A DNA stretch of 64,000 nt from Pukyongiella litopenaei (GTDB lineage Bacteria; Pseudomonadota; Alphaproteobacteria; Rhodobacterales; Rhodobacteraceae). Shown one piece after another: positions 25,809 through 35,307 of this stretch; position 1 is the first letter of the stretch, and each line of letters begins with the position of its first letter. A program made the position numbers and the translations under genes. The notes beneath the pieces were generated by a model, which made no database searches, was not told where the DNA came from, and saw nothing but the letters and a program-made list of their open reading frames with translations. Location: positions 682,001 to 746,000 of the forward strand of contig NZ_CP027665.1 in NCBI RefSeq assembly GCF_003008555.2, read 5' to 3'.

Positions 25809-27446
25809 ATGGCCTATGACTACACCCCTTTCGAATACGTCGCGCCGCCCGGCCTGACCGCAACGGAACCGCGCCACAAGGTCGCCATCGTCGGTGCCGG
25901 CCCGATCGGGCTGGCCATGGCCATCGACCTCGCGCTGCGCGGGGTTGCCTCGGTGGTGCTGGACGACAACAACGTGGTGTCGGTGGGCAGCCGCGCGATC
26001 TGCTGGTCCAAGCGGGCGCTGGAAATCTTCGACCGGCTGGGCGTCGGCACCCGAATGCTGGACAAGGGCGTGACCTGGCGGGTCGGGCGCAATTTCCACG
26101 GCGATGACGAGGTCTACAGTTTCGACCTGCTGCCCGAGGAAGGCCACAAATACCCGGCCTTCATCAACCTGCAACAATATCACGTCGAGCAATACCTGGT
26201 CGACCGCGCCCGCGAATTTCCCGACCTGATCGACCTGCGGTTCAACAACAAGGTGGTCGGCCATGACGACCGTGGCGACCATGTGCGGCTGGAGGTGGAA
26301 ACCCCCGACGGGCCTTACAGCATCGAGGCCGAATATTACATTGCCTGCGACGGCGCCGGATCGGCCACCCGCACCCGGATGGGGCTGGATTTCACCGGCC
26401 AGACCTTCGAGGAACAGTTCCTGATCGCCGATATCGAGATGGAGGACAGCCCCTTTGGCGACGAGGACGTTCCCGAACGCTGGTTCTGGTTCGATCCGCC
26501 CTTTCACCCCGGAAAATCGGCGCTGCTGCACATGCAGCCCGACAATATCTATCGCATCGACCTGCAGCTCGATCCGGGGGCCGACGCCGGCGAAGAGGTG
26601 AAAGAGGAAAAGGTGATCCCCCGGATCAAGGCAATCGTGGGGGACAAGCCGTTCCGGTTCGACTGGCTCAGCGTCTACAAGTTCCGCTGCATCAAGCTGG
26701 ACCGGTTCGTGCATGGCCGGGTGATCTTTGCCGGCGACAGCGCCCATGTGGTCAGCCCGTTCGGGGCGCGCGGCGGCAATGGCGGCATCCAGGATATCGA
26801 CAACCTGGGCTGGAAACTGGCCGCCGTGCTGGCCGGCGACGCGCCGCGCGCATTGCTGGACACCTATGACGAGGAACGGTCGCACGGCTCGGCCGAGAAC
26901 ATCCTGAACTCGGCCCGGTCGACCAATTTCATGACGCCGAAAACGCCGATCAAGGCGCTGTTCAGGGCCGAGGCGCTGCGGCTGGCCCATGACCAGCCCT
27001 TTGCGCGCAAGCTGCTGAATTCGGGACGGCTGAGCCTGCCCTGTTCGCTCGAGGGGATGGCGTTGCAGACGCCGGGCAGCGCACAGGTGCCGCCGGGATC
27101 GGCGATGCCGGACGCGCCGCTGCATGGCCCGGATGGCGACAGCTGGCTGCTGGACGAGGTGCAGGGCAGCTTCACGCTGGTGGGCTTCGGCGACGTGATC
27201 CTGCCCGACGTGCCGGGGCTGCGCCGCATCGGCATCAACCATCGTGCCGACTATCCCTGTTTCATCGCCACCAACCGCCACGCGCTGCGCCGCTATGGCG
27301 ACGGGCGCACCTACCTGTTCCGCCCCGATGGCCATGTCTGCGCGGTTTTCGGCAACCAGCCCACCGCCGCCGAGGTGATCACTGCCCGCGACCGCGCGCT
27401 GGGCGCGGACCTGCCGCAGGACGACAACGAGGAGACCGCCGCATGA
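25809..27446 (+). CDS. FAD-dependent aromatic hydroxylase, MhaA/MhpA-like
   Basis: A 545-residue flavoprotein monooxygenase of the phenol/3-(3-hydroxyphenyl)propionate hydroxylase class. The FAD-binding GAGPIG is at residues 29-34, and the second FAD motif reads VIFAGDSAHVVSPFGARGGNGGIQD. It would add a hydroxyl group to a meta-hydroxylated aromatic acid using NAD(P)H and oxygen. Its stop overlaps a 70-residue DUF2783 gene (ATGA), the size and order of the two-component 3-hydroxyphenylacetate 6-hydroxylase MhaA-MhaB, whose product is homogentisate. That fits the surrounding hmgA, fahA and maiA. Substrate is inferred from context, not seen. Confidence 0.8.
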   Translation: MAYDYTPFEYVAPPGLTATEPRHKVAIVGAGPIGLAMAIDLALRGVASVVLDDNNVVSVGSRAICWSKRALEIFDRLGVGTRMLDKGVTWRVGRNFHGDDEVYSFDLLPEEGHKYPAFINLQQYHVEQYLVDRAREFPDLIDLRFNNKVVGHDDRGDHVRLEVETPDGPYSIEAEYYIACDGAGSATRTRMGLDFTGQTFEEQFLIADIEMEDSPFGDEDVPERWFWFDPPFHPGKSALLHMQPDNIYRIDLQLDPGADAGEEVKEEKVIPRIKAIVGDKPFRFDWLSVYKFRCIKLDRFVHGRVIFAGDSAHVVSPFGARGGNGGIQDIDNLGWKLAAVLAGDAPRALLDTYDEERSHGSAENILNSARSTNFMTPKTPIKALFRAEALRLAHDQPFARKLLNSGRLSLPCSLEGMALQTPGSAQVPPGSAMPDAPLHGPDGDSWLLDEVQGSFTLVGFGDVILPDVPGLRRIGINHRADYPCFIATNRHALRRYGDGRTYLFRPDGHVCAVFGNQPTAAEVITARDRALGADLPQDDNEETAA

Positions 27447-27655
27447 CCGCCGACGCCCCCGTGATCACGCCGGACCGGCTCAACCCGGACCATGACGATT
27501 TCTATGCTGCGCTGATGCAGGTCCATGACGGGCTGGACGAGGCCGCGAGCCACGCGCTTAACGCACGCCTGGTGCTGATGATGGCCAACCGGATCGGCGA
27601 TGTGGACGCGCTGCGCGAATTGCTGGAAACCGCCCGGAGCTATTCCGATGCCTGA
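27443..27655 (+). CDS. DUF2783 small protein, possible hydroxylase coupling subunit
   Basis: A 70-residue soluble acidic protein of the DUF2783 family, shown by LNPDHDDFYAALMQVHDGLDEAASHALNARLVLMMANRIGD. It is likely helical with no cofactor motif. It starts within the stop codon of the FAD hydroxylase gene and overlaps maiA by eight bases, so it is tightly co-translated. By analogy to MhaB, a small coupling protein of about 6-7 kDa required by a flavin hydroxylase, it may stabilise or couple the hydroxylase. That role is an inference. Confidence 0.78.
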   Translation: MTADAPVITPDRLNPDHDDFYAALMQVHDGLDEAASHALNARLVLMMANRIGDVDALRELLETARSYSDA

Positions 27656-28289
27656 GACGGTGCTCTACGACTACTGGCGGTCCTCGGCCAGCTACCGGGT
27701 GCGGATCGCGCTGAACCTCGCCGGGATCGACTGGCGTGCGGTACCGGTGGACCTTGTCAAAGGCGAACACCGGGCGCCCGAACACCTGGCGCGCAACCCG
27801 CAGGGCCTCGTGCCGGTGCTCGAGATCGACGGGCTGCGGCTGACCCAGTCGCTGGCGATCCTCGACTATCTCGACCGCACCCGCGACCTGGGGCTCCTGC
27901 CCGGCGATCCGGCGGAACGGGCGCGGGTCCAGGCGCTGGCCCACGCAATCGCGGTCGACATCCACCCGGTCTGCAACCTGTCGGTGGCCAGCCATGCGGC
28001 CGCGCTCACCACCGATCCCGAAGCCACGCGCAAGGGCTGGATGCAACGGTTCATCCGCCCCGGCCTGCAAGCCTTCGAAACCCTGCTGGGGCAGTTCGAA
28101 CAGGCGCCCTATTGCTGCGGGGAAACGCCGGGGCTGGCCGATCTGTGCCTCGTGCCGCAGCTCTACAACGCGCGCCGGTGGGAGGTTCGGATCGACGATC
28201 TGCCGCGCCTGCTGGCCGCCGACGCGGCCTGCGCCCGGCACCACGCCTTTGACGCCGCCCGGCCCGACGCCTGCAAGCCGGGTAACTAA
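27648..28289 (+). CDS. maiA: Maleylacetoacetate isomerase
   Basis: Zeta-class glutathione transferase that isomerises maleylacetoacetate to fumarylacetoacetate with glutathione as cofactor. The 213 residues start with the diagnostic [21 protein letters not shown] (active-site Ser12-Ser13), then [27 protein letters not shown] and the C-terminal [21 protein letters not shown]. Last gene of the operon, overlapping the DUF2783 gene by eight bases. Confidence 0.95.
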   Translation: MPETVLYDYWRSSASYRVRIALNLAGIDWRAVPVDLVKGEHRAPEHLARNPQGLVPVLEIDGLRLTQSLAILDYLDRTRDLGLLPGDPAERARVQALAHAIAVDIHPVCNLSVASHAAALTTDPEATRKGWMQRFIRPGLQAFETLLGQFEQAPYCCGETPGLADLCLVPQLYNARRWEVRIDDLPRLLAADAACARHHAFDAARPDACKPGN

Positions 28290-28380
28290 GCCGCCGCGCC
28301 AACCCTTGGCATCGACGCCAAATCCGGCCAAGGATGCCCCGGCTGGCAACAGCGGCACGTCAACGGCAGGGGGTCATCGC

Positions 28381-29394
28381 ATGAAACGTATCCTGATCAC
28401 CGGAACCGCCGGGTTCATCGGCTTCCACCTCGCCCGGCTGCTGCTGGACGACGGGATGCAGGTGCATGGCATCGACGGGATGACCGATTACTACGATGTC
28501 ACGCTGAAACGGCGGCGGCACCAGATCCTGCACCAGAAGCCGGGCTTTTCCGCCACCGAAACGATGCTGGAAGACGCGGAGGCGATCATGCGGGCTGCGC
28601 GCGATTTTGCCCCCGACGCGATCGTGCATCTCGCCGCGCAGGCGGGTGTGCGCTATTCGCTGGAACAGCCCCGGTCCTATGTCGACAGCAACATCACCGG
28701 CACTTTCAACGTGATGGAGGCCGCGCGGGAGCTACGGGTGCAACACCTGCTGATGGCCTCGACCTCGTCGGTCTATGGCGCCAATACCGATATCCCCTAT
28801 CGCGAGACCGACAAGGCCGACCTGCCCCTGACCATCTATGCCGCGACCAAGAAGGCGACCGAGGCGATGGGCCATTCCTATGCCCACCTGCACGACCTGC
28901 CGACCACCATGTTCAGGTTCTTCACCGTTTACGGACCGTGGGGACGGCCCGACATGGCCTATTTCAAGTTCACCCGCGCGATCCTCGACGGCCAGCCCAT
29001 CGACATCTACAACCACGGCGACATGTATCGCGATTTCACCTATGTCGACGACCTGGTGCGCGGCATCCGCCTGCTGATCGACGCGGTGCCGCACCGCCCC
29101 GAGCCCGCCGCGGCCATCCCCGAGGGCGACAGCCTGTCGCCGGTGGCGCCCTATCGCATCGTCAATATCGGCAATTCGCGCAAGGTGCGGCTGCTCGATT
29201 TCGTCGAGGCGATCGAGGCCGAGCTGGGGCGCAAGGCCACGCGCAACATGATGGACATGCAACCCGGTGACGTGCCCGCCACCTGGGCCGACGCGACCCT
29301 GCTGCGGACGCTCACCGGCTATGCCCCGACGACCGAATTCCGCGAGGGCATCGCGCATTTCGTCGCTTGGTATCGCGACTATTACGGCAAATAG
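28381..29394 (+). CDS. UDP-glucuronate 4-epimerase-type NAD-dependent epimerase
   Basis: A 337-residue short-chain dehydrogenase-fold epimerase that interconverts UDP-glucuronate and UDP-galacturonate, feeding surface polysaccharide. The NAD-binding GTAGFIG lies at residues 8-14, the Ser of MASTSSVYG near 128, and the catalytic YxxxK at Tyr153-Lys157 (YAATK). The [14 protein letters not shown] region and [21 protein letters not shown] are typical of the UDP-glucuronate branch. No other sugar gene is nearby. ATG follows AGGGGGTCATCGC. Confidence 0.87.
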   Translation: MKRILITGTAGFIGFHLARLLLDDGMQVHGIDGMTDYYDVTLKRRRHQILHQKPGFSATETMLEDAEAIMRAARDFAPDAIVHLAAQAGVRYSLEQPRSYVDSNITGTFNVMEAARELRVQHLLMASTSSVYGANTDIPYRETDKADLPLTIYAATKKATEAMGHSYAHLHDLPTTMFRFFTVYGPWGRPDMAYFKFTRAILDGQPIDIYNHGDMYRDFTYVDDLVRGIRLLIDAVPHRPEPAAAIPEGDSLSPVAPYRIVNIGNSRKVRLLDFVEAIEAELGRKATRNMMDMQPGDVPATWADATLLRTLTGYAPTTEFREGIAHFVAWYRDYYGK

Positions 29395-29430
29395 ACCGCC
29401 GCGTTCGGGTGCCGCACCCGCCAAAAGGGA

Positions 29431-29456
29431 CCGGGCAGAGGTTTCCCCCTGCCCGG
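29431..29456. terminator. Shared hairpin between the epimerase gene and clpB
   Basis: CCGGGCAG pairs with CTGCCCGG over a 10-base loop. On the minus strand, the side that would end clpB, CCCTTTT follows; on the plus strand there is no T-run. Confidence 0.5.
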
Positions 29457-29484
29457 CCCATCGCGTTCATCCGGCTGCAACCGG

Positions 29485-32103
29485 TCAGTGAACCACCGCA
29501 TCATCCGGCGCGCGACGGTCCGACGTGCCGACCCGGTCGCCGATGATCAGCCCGTCCGCACCGGCCGTCACCGGAACGGTCGATCCGTCCAGCACCTCGC
29601 CGGCCAGCAGCATCTCGGCCAGCGGGTTCTGCAGCGCCCGCTGGATCACCCGCTTGAGCGGCCGCGCCCCGAACACCGGGTCATAGCCTTCATCGGCCAG
29701 CCATTTGAGCGCGCCGTCATCCAGCTCCAGCGTGATCTTGCGCCCAGCCAGGCGGCGGGCCAGCCGCGCCATCTGGATTTCGACGATGCCATCCATATCG
29801 GCCCGCGTCAGCCGGTCGAAGATGATCGTTTCATCCAGCCGGTTGAGGAATTCGGGACGGAAATGGGCCCGCACCGCATCCATCACGTCGCGCCGCGCAT
29901 CGGCGGCATCGGCGCCCTCGGGCAGCTGGCTCAGCGCCTGCGCCCCCAGGTTCGAGGTCAGCACGATCAGCGTCTGCTTGAAATCGACCGTGCGCCCCTG
30001 CCCGTCGGTCAGCACCCCGTCATCGAGCACCTGCAACAGCACGTTGAACACGTCCGGATGCGCCTTTTCGACCTCGTCGAACAGCACCACCTGGTAGGGC
30101 CTGCGCCGCACCGCTTCGGTCAGCACGCCGCCTTCGTCATAGCCGACATAGCCTGGAGGCGCGCCGATCAGGCGGGCGACGCTGTGTTTCTCCATGAACT
30201 CGGACATGTCGATGCGCACCATCGCGTTGTCGTCGTCGAACAGGAAACTCGCCACCGCCTTGGTCAGTTCGGTCTTGCCGACACCGGTTGGCCCGAGGAA
30301 CAGGAACGACCCCAGCGGGCGGTTCTCGTCGTTGAGCCCCGCACGCGCCCGGCGCACCGCGTTGGCCACCGAGCGCACGGCGGCATTCTGCCCGATCACG
30401 CGGGCATGCAGCTCGTCCTCCATGCGCAACAGCTTCTCGCGTTCGCCTTCCAGCATCTTCGCGGTCGGGATCCCGGTCCAGCGCTCGACCACCGCGGCGA
30501 TCTGTTCCGGGCGCACCGCCTCTTCGACCATCAGCCCGCTGTTCTCGCGGCCCTCGGCATCGGCCAGCTGCTTCTCCAGCCCCGGAATGATGCCGTAGGA
30601 CAGCTCACCGGCCTTGGCCAGGTTGCCTTCGCGCTTGGCGATCTCCAGTTCGGCACGCGCCTTGTCCAGCTGTTCCTTGAGGTCGCGCGCACCGGCCAGC
30701 TTGTCCCGCTCGGCCTGCCATTGCGCGGTCATTCCGGCGCTGCGTTCCTGCAACCCGGCCAGGTCCTTCTGCAAGGTCTCCAGCCGGTCGCGGCTTGCCG
30801 CGTCATCCTCGCGCTTGAGCGCCTCTTCCTCGATCTGCATCTGCAGGATCTGTCGGTCGAGCTGGTCCAGTTCCTCGGGTTTGCTGTCCACCTCCATGCG
30901 CAGGCGGCTGGCGGCCTCGTCGACGAGGTCGATGGCCTTGTCCGGCAGGAACCGGTCGGTGATGTAGCGATGCGACAGGTTCGCCGCCGCCACCAGCGCC
31001 GAATCCGAGATCCGCACCCCGTGGTGGAGTTCGTATTTCTCCTTGATGCCGCGCAGGATCGAGATCGTGTCCTCCTCGGTCGGCTCCTGCACGATCACGG
31101 GCTGGAACCGGCGGGCGAGTGCCGCGTCCTTTTCGACATATTTGCGGTATTCGTCCAGCGTGGTAGCCCCGATGCAGTGCAGTTCGCCCCGCGCCAGCGC
31201 CGGCTTGATCAGGTTGGCCGCATCCATCGCGCCATCGGCCTTGCCCGCGCCCACCAACGTGTGCATCTCGTCGATGAACAGGATGATTTCACCGGCCGCC
31301 GCGGTAACCTCGTTCAGCACCGCCTTGAGCCGTTCCTCGAATTCGCCGCGATATTTCGCGCCCGCGATCAGCGCCCCCATGTCGAGCGCGAGCAGTTTCT
31401 TGTCGCGCAGGCTTTCGGGAACGTCGCCGTTGATGATCCGCAGCGCCATGCCCTCGGCGATGGCGGTCTTGCCGACGCCGGGTTCGCCGATCAGCACCGG
31501 GTTGTTCTTGGTCCGGCGGCTCAGCACCTGCATCGAGCGGCGGATTTCCTCGTCGCGCCCGATGATCGGGTCGATCTTGCCCTCGGCGGCGGCCTGGGTC
31601 AGGTCGCGCGCGTATTTCTTCAGCGCCTCATAGCTGTCTTCGGCGGTGGCGCTGTCGGCGGTGCGGCCCTTGCGGATATCGTTGATCGCCCCGTTCAGCG
31701 ATTGGGCGCTGACATTGCCCGCCTCCAGCGCGGTTTTCGCGGGCGATTTCACCATGCAGAGCGCCATCAGCACCCGTTCGACCGGTACGAAGCTGTCGCC
31801 GGCCTTGTCGGCCAGCTTTTCGGCCTCGGCCAGCACCCGGCCGGTCGCGCTGTCCATGTAGATCTGGCCGACATCGCCGCTGACCTGCGGGATTTTCTCC
31901 ATCGCCAGGTCCAGCGCCTCGACCACGCGGGCGGGCACGCCGCCCGAGCGGGCGATCAGGTTGCTGGCCAGCCCCTGGTCGTCATCCAGCAGCGCCTTGA
32001 GCAGATGTTCGGGTTTCAGGGCCTGGTGGCCTTCGCGCATCGCAATCGTCTGCGCCGCCTGCACGAAACCGCGTGCACGCTCAGTGAACTTGTTCAAGTC
32101 CAT
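29485..32103 (-). CDS. clpB: ATP-dependent disaggregase ClpB
   Basis: Hexameric AAA+ chaperone that pulls apart aggregated proteins with DnaK. The 872 residues show the N domain ([18 protein letters not shown]), the first AAA+ module with GEPGVGKT, the long middle coiled-coil (about 400-530) that ClpA lacks, the second AAA+ module with GPTGVGKT and [26 protein letters not shown], and a normal C-terminal domain. The ATG at 32103 follows AAAAGGAGAGAACG. A heat-shock promoter lies about 75 bases upstream. Confidence 0.97.
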   Translation of the reverse strand: MDLNKFTERARGFVQAAQTIAMREGHQALKPEHLLKALLDDDQGLASNLIARSGGVPARVVEALDLAMEKIPQVSGDVGQIYMDSATGRVLAEAEKLADKAGDSFVPVERVLMALCMVKSPAKTALEAGNVSAQSLNGAINDIRKGRTADSATAEDSYEALKKYARDLTQAAAEGKIDPIIGRDEEIRRSMQVLSRRTKNNPVLIGEPGVGKTAIAEGMALRIINGDVPESLRDKKLLALDMGALIAGAKYRGEFEERLKAVLNEVTAAAGEIILFIDEMHTLVGAGKADGAMDAANLIKPALARGELHCIGATTLDEYRKYVEKDAALARRFQPVIVQEPTEEDTISILRGIKEKYELHHGVRISDSALVAAANLSHRYITDRFLPDKAIDLVDEAASRLRMEVDSKPEELDQLDRQILQMQIEEEALKREDDAASRDRLETLQKDLAGLQERSAGMTAQWQAERDKLAGARDLKEQLDKARAELEIAKREGNLAKAGELSYGIIPGLEKQLADAEGRENSGLMVEEAVRPEQIAAVVERWTGIPTAKMLEGEREKLLRMEDELHARVIGQNAAVRSVANAVRRARAGLNDENRPLGSFLFLGPTGVGKTELTKAVASFLFDDDNAMVRIDMSEFMEKHSVARLIGAPPGYVGYDEGGVLTEAVRRRPYQVVLFDEVEKAHPDVFNVLLQVLDDGVLTDGQGRTVDFKQTLIVLTSNLGAQALSQLPEGADAADARRDVMDAVRAHFRPEFLNRLDETIIFDRLTRADMDGIVEIQMARLARRLAGRKITLELDDGALKWLADEGYDPVFGARPLKRVIQRALQNPLAEMLLAGEVLDGSTVPVTAGADGLIIGDRVGTSDRRAPDDAVVH

Positions 32104-32177
32104 CGTTCTCTCCTTTTCAAGCGCCCGTTCCTGCCGGTGCCCGCTGGGCGGCACACCGGCGCTGAGCCTTGGAACTG

Positions 32178-32205
32178 ATTTGGGGACCGCAGCCGCCGCT
32201 TCAAG
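32178..32205 (-). promoter_or_regulatory. Sigma-32 (RpoH) heat-shock promoter of clpB
   Basis: On the minus strand: CTTGAA at 32205-32200, a 14-base spacer, and CCCCAAAT at 32185-32178. This matches the RpoH consensus CTTGAA-N13-15-CCCCATnT almost perfectly and sits about 75 bases before the clpB start. Confidence 0.8.
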
Positions 32206-32226
32206 GGTTCGGGGACGGAAAAGCAC

Positions 32227-33045
32227 ATGAAATCACGACAATGGGCCGCGACCCCGCCGCGCGGCCCGCTGGACAGGCTGGCCCGCCGCCCCTATCCTGC
32301 CGCCGTGGCCAGTCTTGCCGACATCCGGTCCCGATCCTCCTGGGGCAACATCTGCGAAGGCCAGCTCCAGCATGCCGGGCTGGCTGTGCTGCTGACCGTA
32401 GGTGCGCTGTCGCTGCTCGCGGCCCCGGCCGAGGCACCCACCCTGCTGCGGCTGACCTCTGCCGGCTGGGCGCATCTGTCGATCGCCCTTGCGCTGGTCC
32501 ATCAGGTCATCGTGGCCCTGGGTTTCCGGCTGCAACTGCATCGCAACCTGCTGACCCGCCTGCTGGGCGACCGAGACATGGCCGTCTGGCGTGCTGTATT
32601 CATGCCGCTGTTGCTGACGCGGCCTGTGACCGTGCTGCTGACCGGCTGGGCGGATACCACGCCCGTCACCGGCCATCGCGCCCCCGAAATCCTGCTTGGC
32701 GCAGCCCTGCTCGGCCTGTCCGGCTGGGCGCTGCATTCGGTGCTCGTTCACTTCACCCTGACCCGCGCCCTGGGCGGCGACCATTTCCGCGAAGAGATCG
32801 CCCGCCTGCCGCTGGTGCGCGGGGGGATCTATCGCCACACGCAGAACGCGATGTACGGCGTCGCCTTCCTCGGGCTCTGGGGCATTGCGCTGGCGCTGGG
32901 ATCCTGGAACGCGCTGGTGGTTGCGCTGTTCCAGCATTGTTACATCTGGGTGCATATGTATTGCACCGAAAAACCCGACATGGAGTGGATCTATGGCCAT
33001 TGTCCGGAATTGCAGCCGGGCGGTTCCGCCGCTACAGAACCCTGA
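32227..33045 (+). CDS. Phospholipid methyltransferase-like membrane protein
   Basis: A 272-residue integral membrane protein with about five or six helices. The C-terminal part resembles PEMT/isoprenylcysteine methyltransferase-type enzymes: YRHTQNAMYGVAFLGLWGIAL, then HCYIWVHMYCTEKPDMEWIYG, where the Glu and the His-rich helix would bind SAM. N-terminal region is charged and unlike the family. It lies between clpB and pyrF and starts 123 bases from clpB, divergent. Substrate (phosphatidylethanolamine or other) is not clear. Confidence 0.6.
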   Translation: MKSRQWAATPPRGPLDRLARRPYPAAVASLADIRSRSSWGNICEGQLQHAGLAVLLTVGALSLLAAPAEAPTLLRLTSAGWAHLSIALALVHQVIVALGFRLQLHRNLLTRLLGDRDMAVWRAVFMPLLLTRPVTVLLTGWADTTPVTGHRAPEILLGAALLGLSGWALHSVLVHFTLTRALGGDHFREEIARLPLVRGGIYRHTQNAMYGVAFLGLWGIALALGSWNALVVALFQHCYIWVHMYCTEKPDMEWIYGHCPELQPGGSAATEP

Positions 33046-33070
33046 CCCCCAAGGAACCGGAGCCCCGCAC

Positions 33071-33766
33071 ATGTCCGATGACCGCCTGATCGTCGCCCTC
33101 GATGTCGCCAACGCCCTGCAGGGGCTCGAAATCGCCGAGGCGCTCGGCGATGCGGTCGGGTTCTACAAGATCGGATTGGGGATGCTGACCGGGGGCGGGC
33201 TGGCGCTGGCCAACGAACTCAAGCAGGAACACGGCAAGCGCATCTTTCTGGACATGAAACTGTTCGACATCTCCAACACCGTGGAAAACGCGGTGCGCGG
33301 GCTTGCCCAGTTCGACCTCGATTTCCTGACCGTGCATGGCGACCCGCATGTGGTGCGCGCCGCCAGGCAGGGCGCCGCGGGCAAGGATCTGAAGATCCTC
33401 GCCGTCACCGTGCTCACCTCGCTCGACCGGGCCGATCTGGACGCGGCGATGATGAAACCGGGCGACCTGACCGAGATCGCGCTGGAACGGGCGGCCCGGG
33501 CGTTCGAGGCCGGTGCCGATGGCGTCATCTCGAGCCCGCAGGAAGCCGCCGCGATCCGCGCGCTGCCGCAGGCCGACGGACGGCTGATCGTCACCCCCGG
33601 CGTGCGCCCCGAAGGCGCGGCACATGGCGATCAGAAACGCATCGCCACGCCGGCGGGCGCCCTGGCGGCCGGTGCCGACCATATCGTCGTGGGCCGTCCG
33701 GTCTATCAGGCCGACGATCCCGCCGCGGCCGCGCGGGCGATCCTGTCGGGGTTGCCGGACCGCTGA
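33071..33766 (+). CDS. pyrF: Orotidine 5'-phosphate decarboxylase
   Basis: Last step of UMP synthesis: decarboxylates OMP. The 231 residues carry the catalytic array LDMKLFDISNTVENAV (Asp-Lys-Asp) in which the usual proline of DIPNT is serine, followed by FLTVHGDPHVV and the phosphate-binding VTPGVRPEG and DHIVVGRPV. Normal size. ATG at 33071, 25 bases after the methyltransferase-like gene, so both may be co-transcribed. Confidence 0.96.
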   Translation: MSDDRLIVALDVANALQGLEIAEALGDAVGFYKIGLGMLTGGGLALANELKQEHGKRIFLDMKLFDISNTVENAVRGLAQFDLDFLTVHGDPHVVRAARQGAAGKDLKILAVTVLTSLDRADLDAAMMKPGDLTEIALERAARAFEAGADGVISSPQEAAAIRALPQADGRLIVTPGVRPEGAAHGDQKRIATPAGALAAGADHIVVGRPVYQADDPAAAARAILSGLPDR

Positions 33767-33799
33767 GAACCCCGCGATACCATGTGTCTCGAAAAGCAC

Positions 33800-33945
33800 A
33801 GCGGGCAGAAGTTTACCTTAGGTCAGGAAAACCGGACTGTGATCGATACGGGTGTTGGGCGAGACTGGGACCGTGACACTCCCCCGACGAACTTTTTCTT
33901 CCTGTGGTTCGTCACCTCCCCCCGCTGATGCAGCGGGGGGTCTTT
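33800..33945 (+). ncRNA. Candidate small RNA ending in a strong terminator
   Basis: The 247-base gap between pyrF and dinB contains no coding frame but has ordered structure: a 7-bp stem GACGAAC/GTTCGTC (33886-33892 with 33907-33913) with a U- and C-rich loop, directly followed by a perfect 10-bp terminator hairpin (33918-33940) and TCTTT. The terminator lies 150 bases after pyrF, further than a normal operon end. It may be an independent sRNA or a pyrF 3'-UTR-derived RNA. Start is uncertain. Confidence 0.3.
33918..33945 (+). terminator. Strong intrinsic terminator downstream of pyrF
   Basis: CCCCCCGCTG, loop ATG, CAGCGGGGGG, then TCTTT: a perfect 10-bp stem. Confidence 0.85.
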
Positions 33946-34013
33946 CGTGAAACACCCGGCATCCGCATTCCCGGCCCGGCGCCGCTGCGCTAGGATCGGG
34001 TCACGGAACAATC

Positions 34014-35282
34014 GTGGATTCCCCCGTCATGCCCGCCCTGTGCCGCGACTGCCTGACCCCGTTCGACGATGCCCGGCGCTGCCCCGCCTGCCGCAGCCCG
34101 CGCATCATCGCGCATCCCGAACTGTTCGACCTGACCATCGCGCATATGGATTGCGATGCCTTCTATGCCTCGGTCGAAAAGCGTGACAATCCGGACCTTG
34201 CCGACCGCCCGGTGATCATCGGCGGCGGGCGGCGCGGCGTGGTTTCCACCGCCTGCTATGTCGCGCGCATCCGTGGCGTGCGCTCGGCGATGCCGATGTT
34301 CCAGGCGCTGAAACTCTGCCCCGACGCGGTGGTGATCAAGCCGCGCATGTCGGTCTATGCCGATATCTCGAAACGCATCCGCGCGATGATGGCGGACCTG
34401 ACCCCGGCGGTCGAGCCGCTGTCGCTGGACGAGGCGTTCATGGACCTGTCCGGCACAAGGCGCCTGCATGGCGCTCCGCCCGCGGTGATGCTGGCGCGGC
34501 TGGTGCGGCGGATGCATGACGAACTGGGCCTCACCGGCTCGATTGGGCTGTCGCACAACAAGTTCCTGGCCAAGGTCGCGTCGGACCTGGACAAGCCGCG
34601 CGGCTATTCGGTGATCGGCAAGGCGGAAACGGCGGGGTTCCTGCACGACCGGCCCGTGCGTCTGATCTGGGGGATCGGACCGGCGGCGCAGGAGGCGCTC
34701 GACCGGGCCGGCATCCGGACATTCGCGGACCTGCTGCGCTGGAACAGGGAGGCGCTGCACGACCGGTTCGGCATGATGGGCGACCGGCTCTGGCACCTAG
34801 CCCGCGGCGAGGACCGGCGCCGGGTGTCAGCCCACGCCCCGATCAAGTCGATCTCGAACGAAACCACGTTCTTCGAGGATACCGGCAACACCGACATCCT
34901 GGACGGCCATATCTGGCGGCTGTCGGAAAACGTGTCCGACCGGGCCAAGGCGCGCGAACTGGCGGGCCGTGTCGTGACGCTCAAGCTGAAACGCGCCGAT
35001 CACGGGTTGCTGACGCGGCGGCTGACCCTGCGGGACGCGACCCAGCTGGCCGACCGGATCTATCGCACCGCGCGGGGGCTCTACGACGCCGAGGCCGGCA
35101 AGGGACCGTTCCGGCTGATCGGGGTTGGCCTGTCAGACCTCTGTCCCGAGGCGCAGGCCGATCTTTCCGGCGACCTGCTCGACCCCGGAGCGGTCCGGCG
35201 GCAGGGGGCCGAACGCGCCGCCGACGCGATCCGCGACCGGTTCGGCAAGGATGCGATCGTGAAAGGCCGGGCGCTGCGCTGA
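34014..35282 (+). CDS. dinB: Y-family DNA polymerase IV with N-terminal zinc ribbon
   Basis: Error-prone translesion polymerase. The 422 residues show the palm motifs AHMDCDAFYASVE (Asp46 and Asp48) and VEPLSLDEAFMDLSG (Asp139, Glu140), which hold the metals, then the thumb (RLIWGIGPAAQEALDRAGI) and little-finger domain. Ahead of the polymerase is a 40-residue segment with Cys at 10, 13, 23 and 26 (CRDC and CPAC), a probable zinc ribbon absent from E. coli DinB. The C terminus lacks an obvious beta-clamp motif. Start is GTG at 34014; ATG at 34029 is also possible. Confidence 0.9.
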   Translation: MDSPVMPALCRDCLTPFDDARRCPACRSPRIIAHPELFDLTIAHMDCDAFYASVEKRDNPDLADRPVIIGGGRRGVVSTACYVARIRGVRSAMPMFQALKLCPDAVVIKPRMSVYADISKRIRAMMADLTPAVEPLSLDEAFMDLSGTRRLHGAPPAVMLARLVRRMHDELGLTGSIGLSHNKFLAKVASDLDKPRGYSVIGKAETAGFLHDRPVRLIWGIGPAAQEALDRAGIRTFADLLRWNREALHDRFGMMGDRLWHLARGEDRRRVSAHAPIKSISNETTFFEDTGNTDILDGHIWRLSENVSDRAKARELAGRVVTLKLKRADHGLLTRRLTLRDATQLADRIYRTARGLYDAEAGKGPFRLIGVGLSDLCPEAQADLSGDLLDPGAVRRQGAERAADAIRDRFGKDAIVKGRALR

Positions 35283-35307
35283 AACCCGGTCGCCCGTCCG
35301 CTCACCC

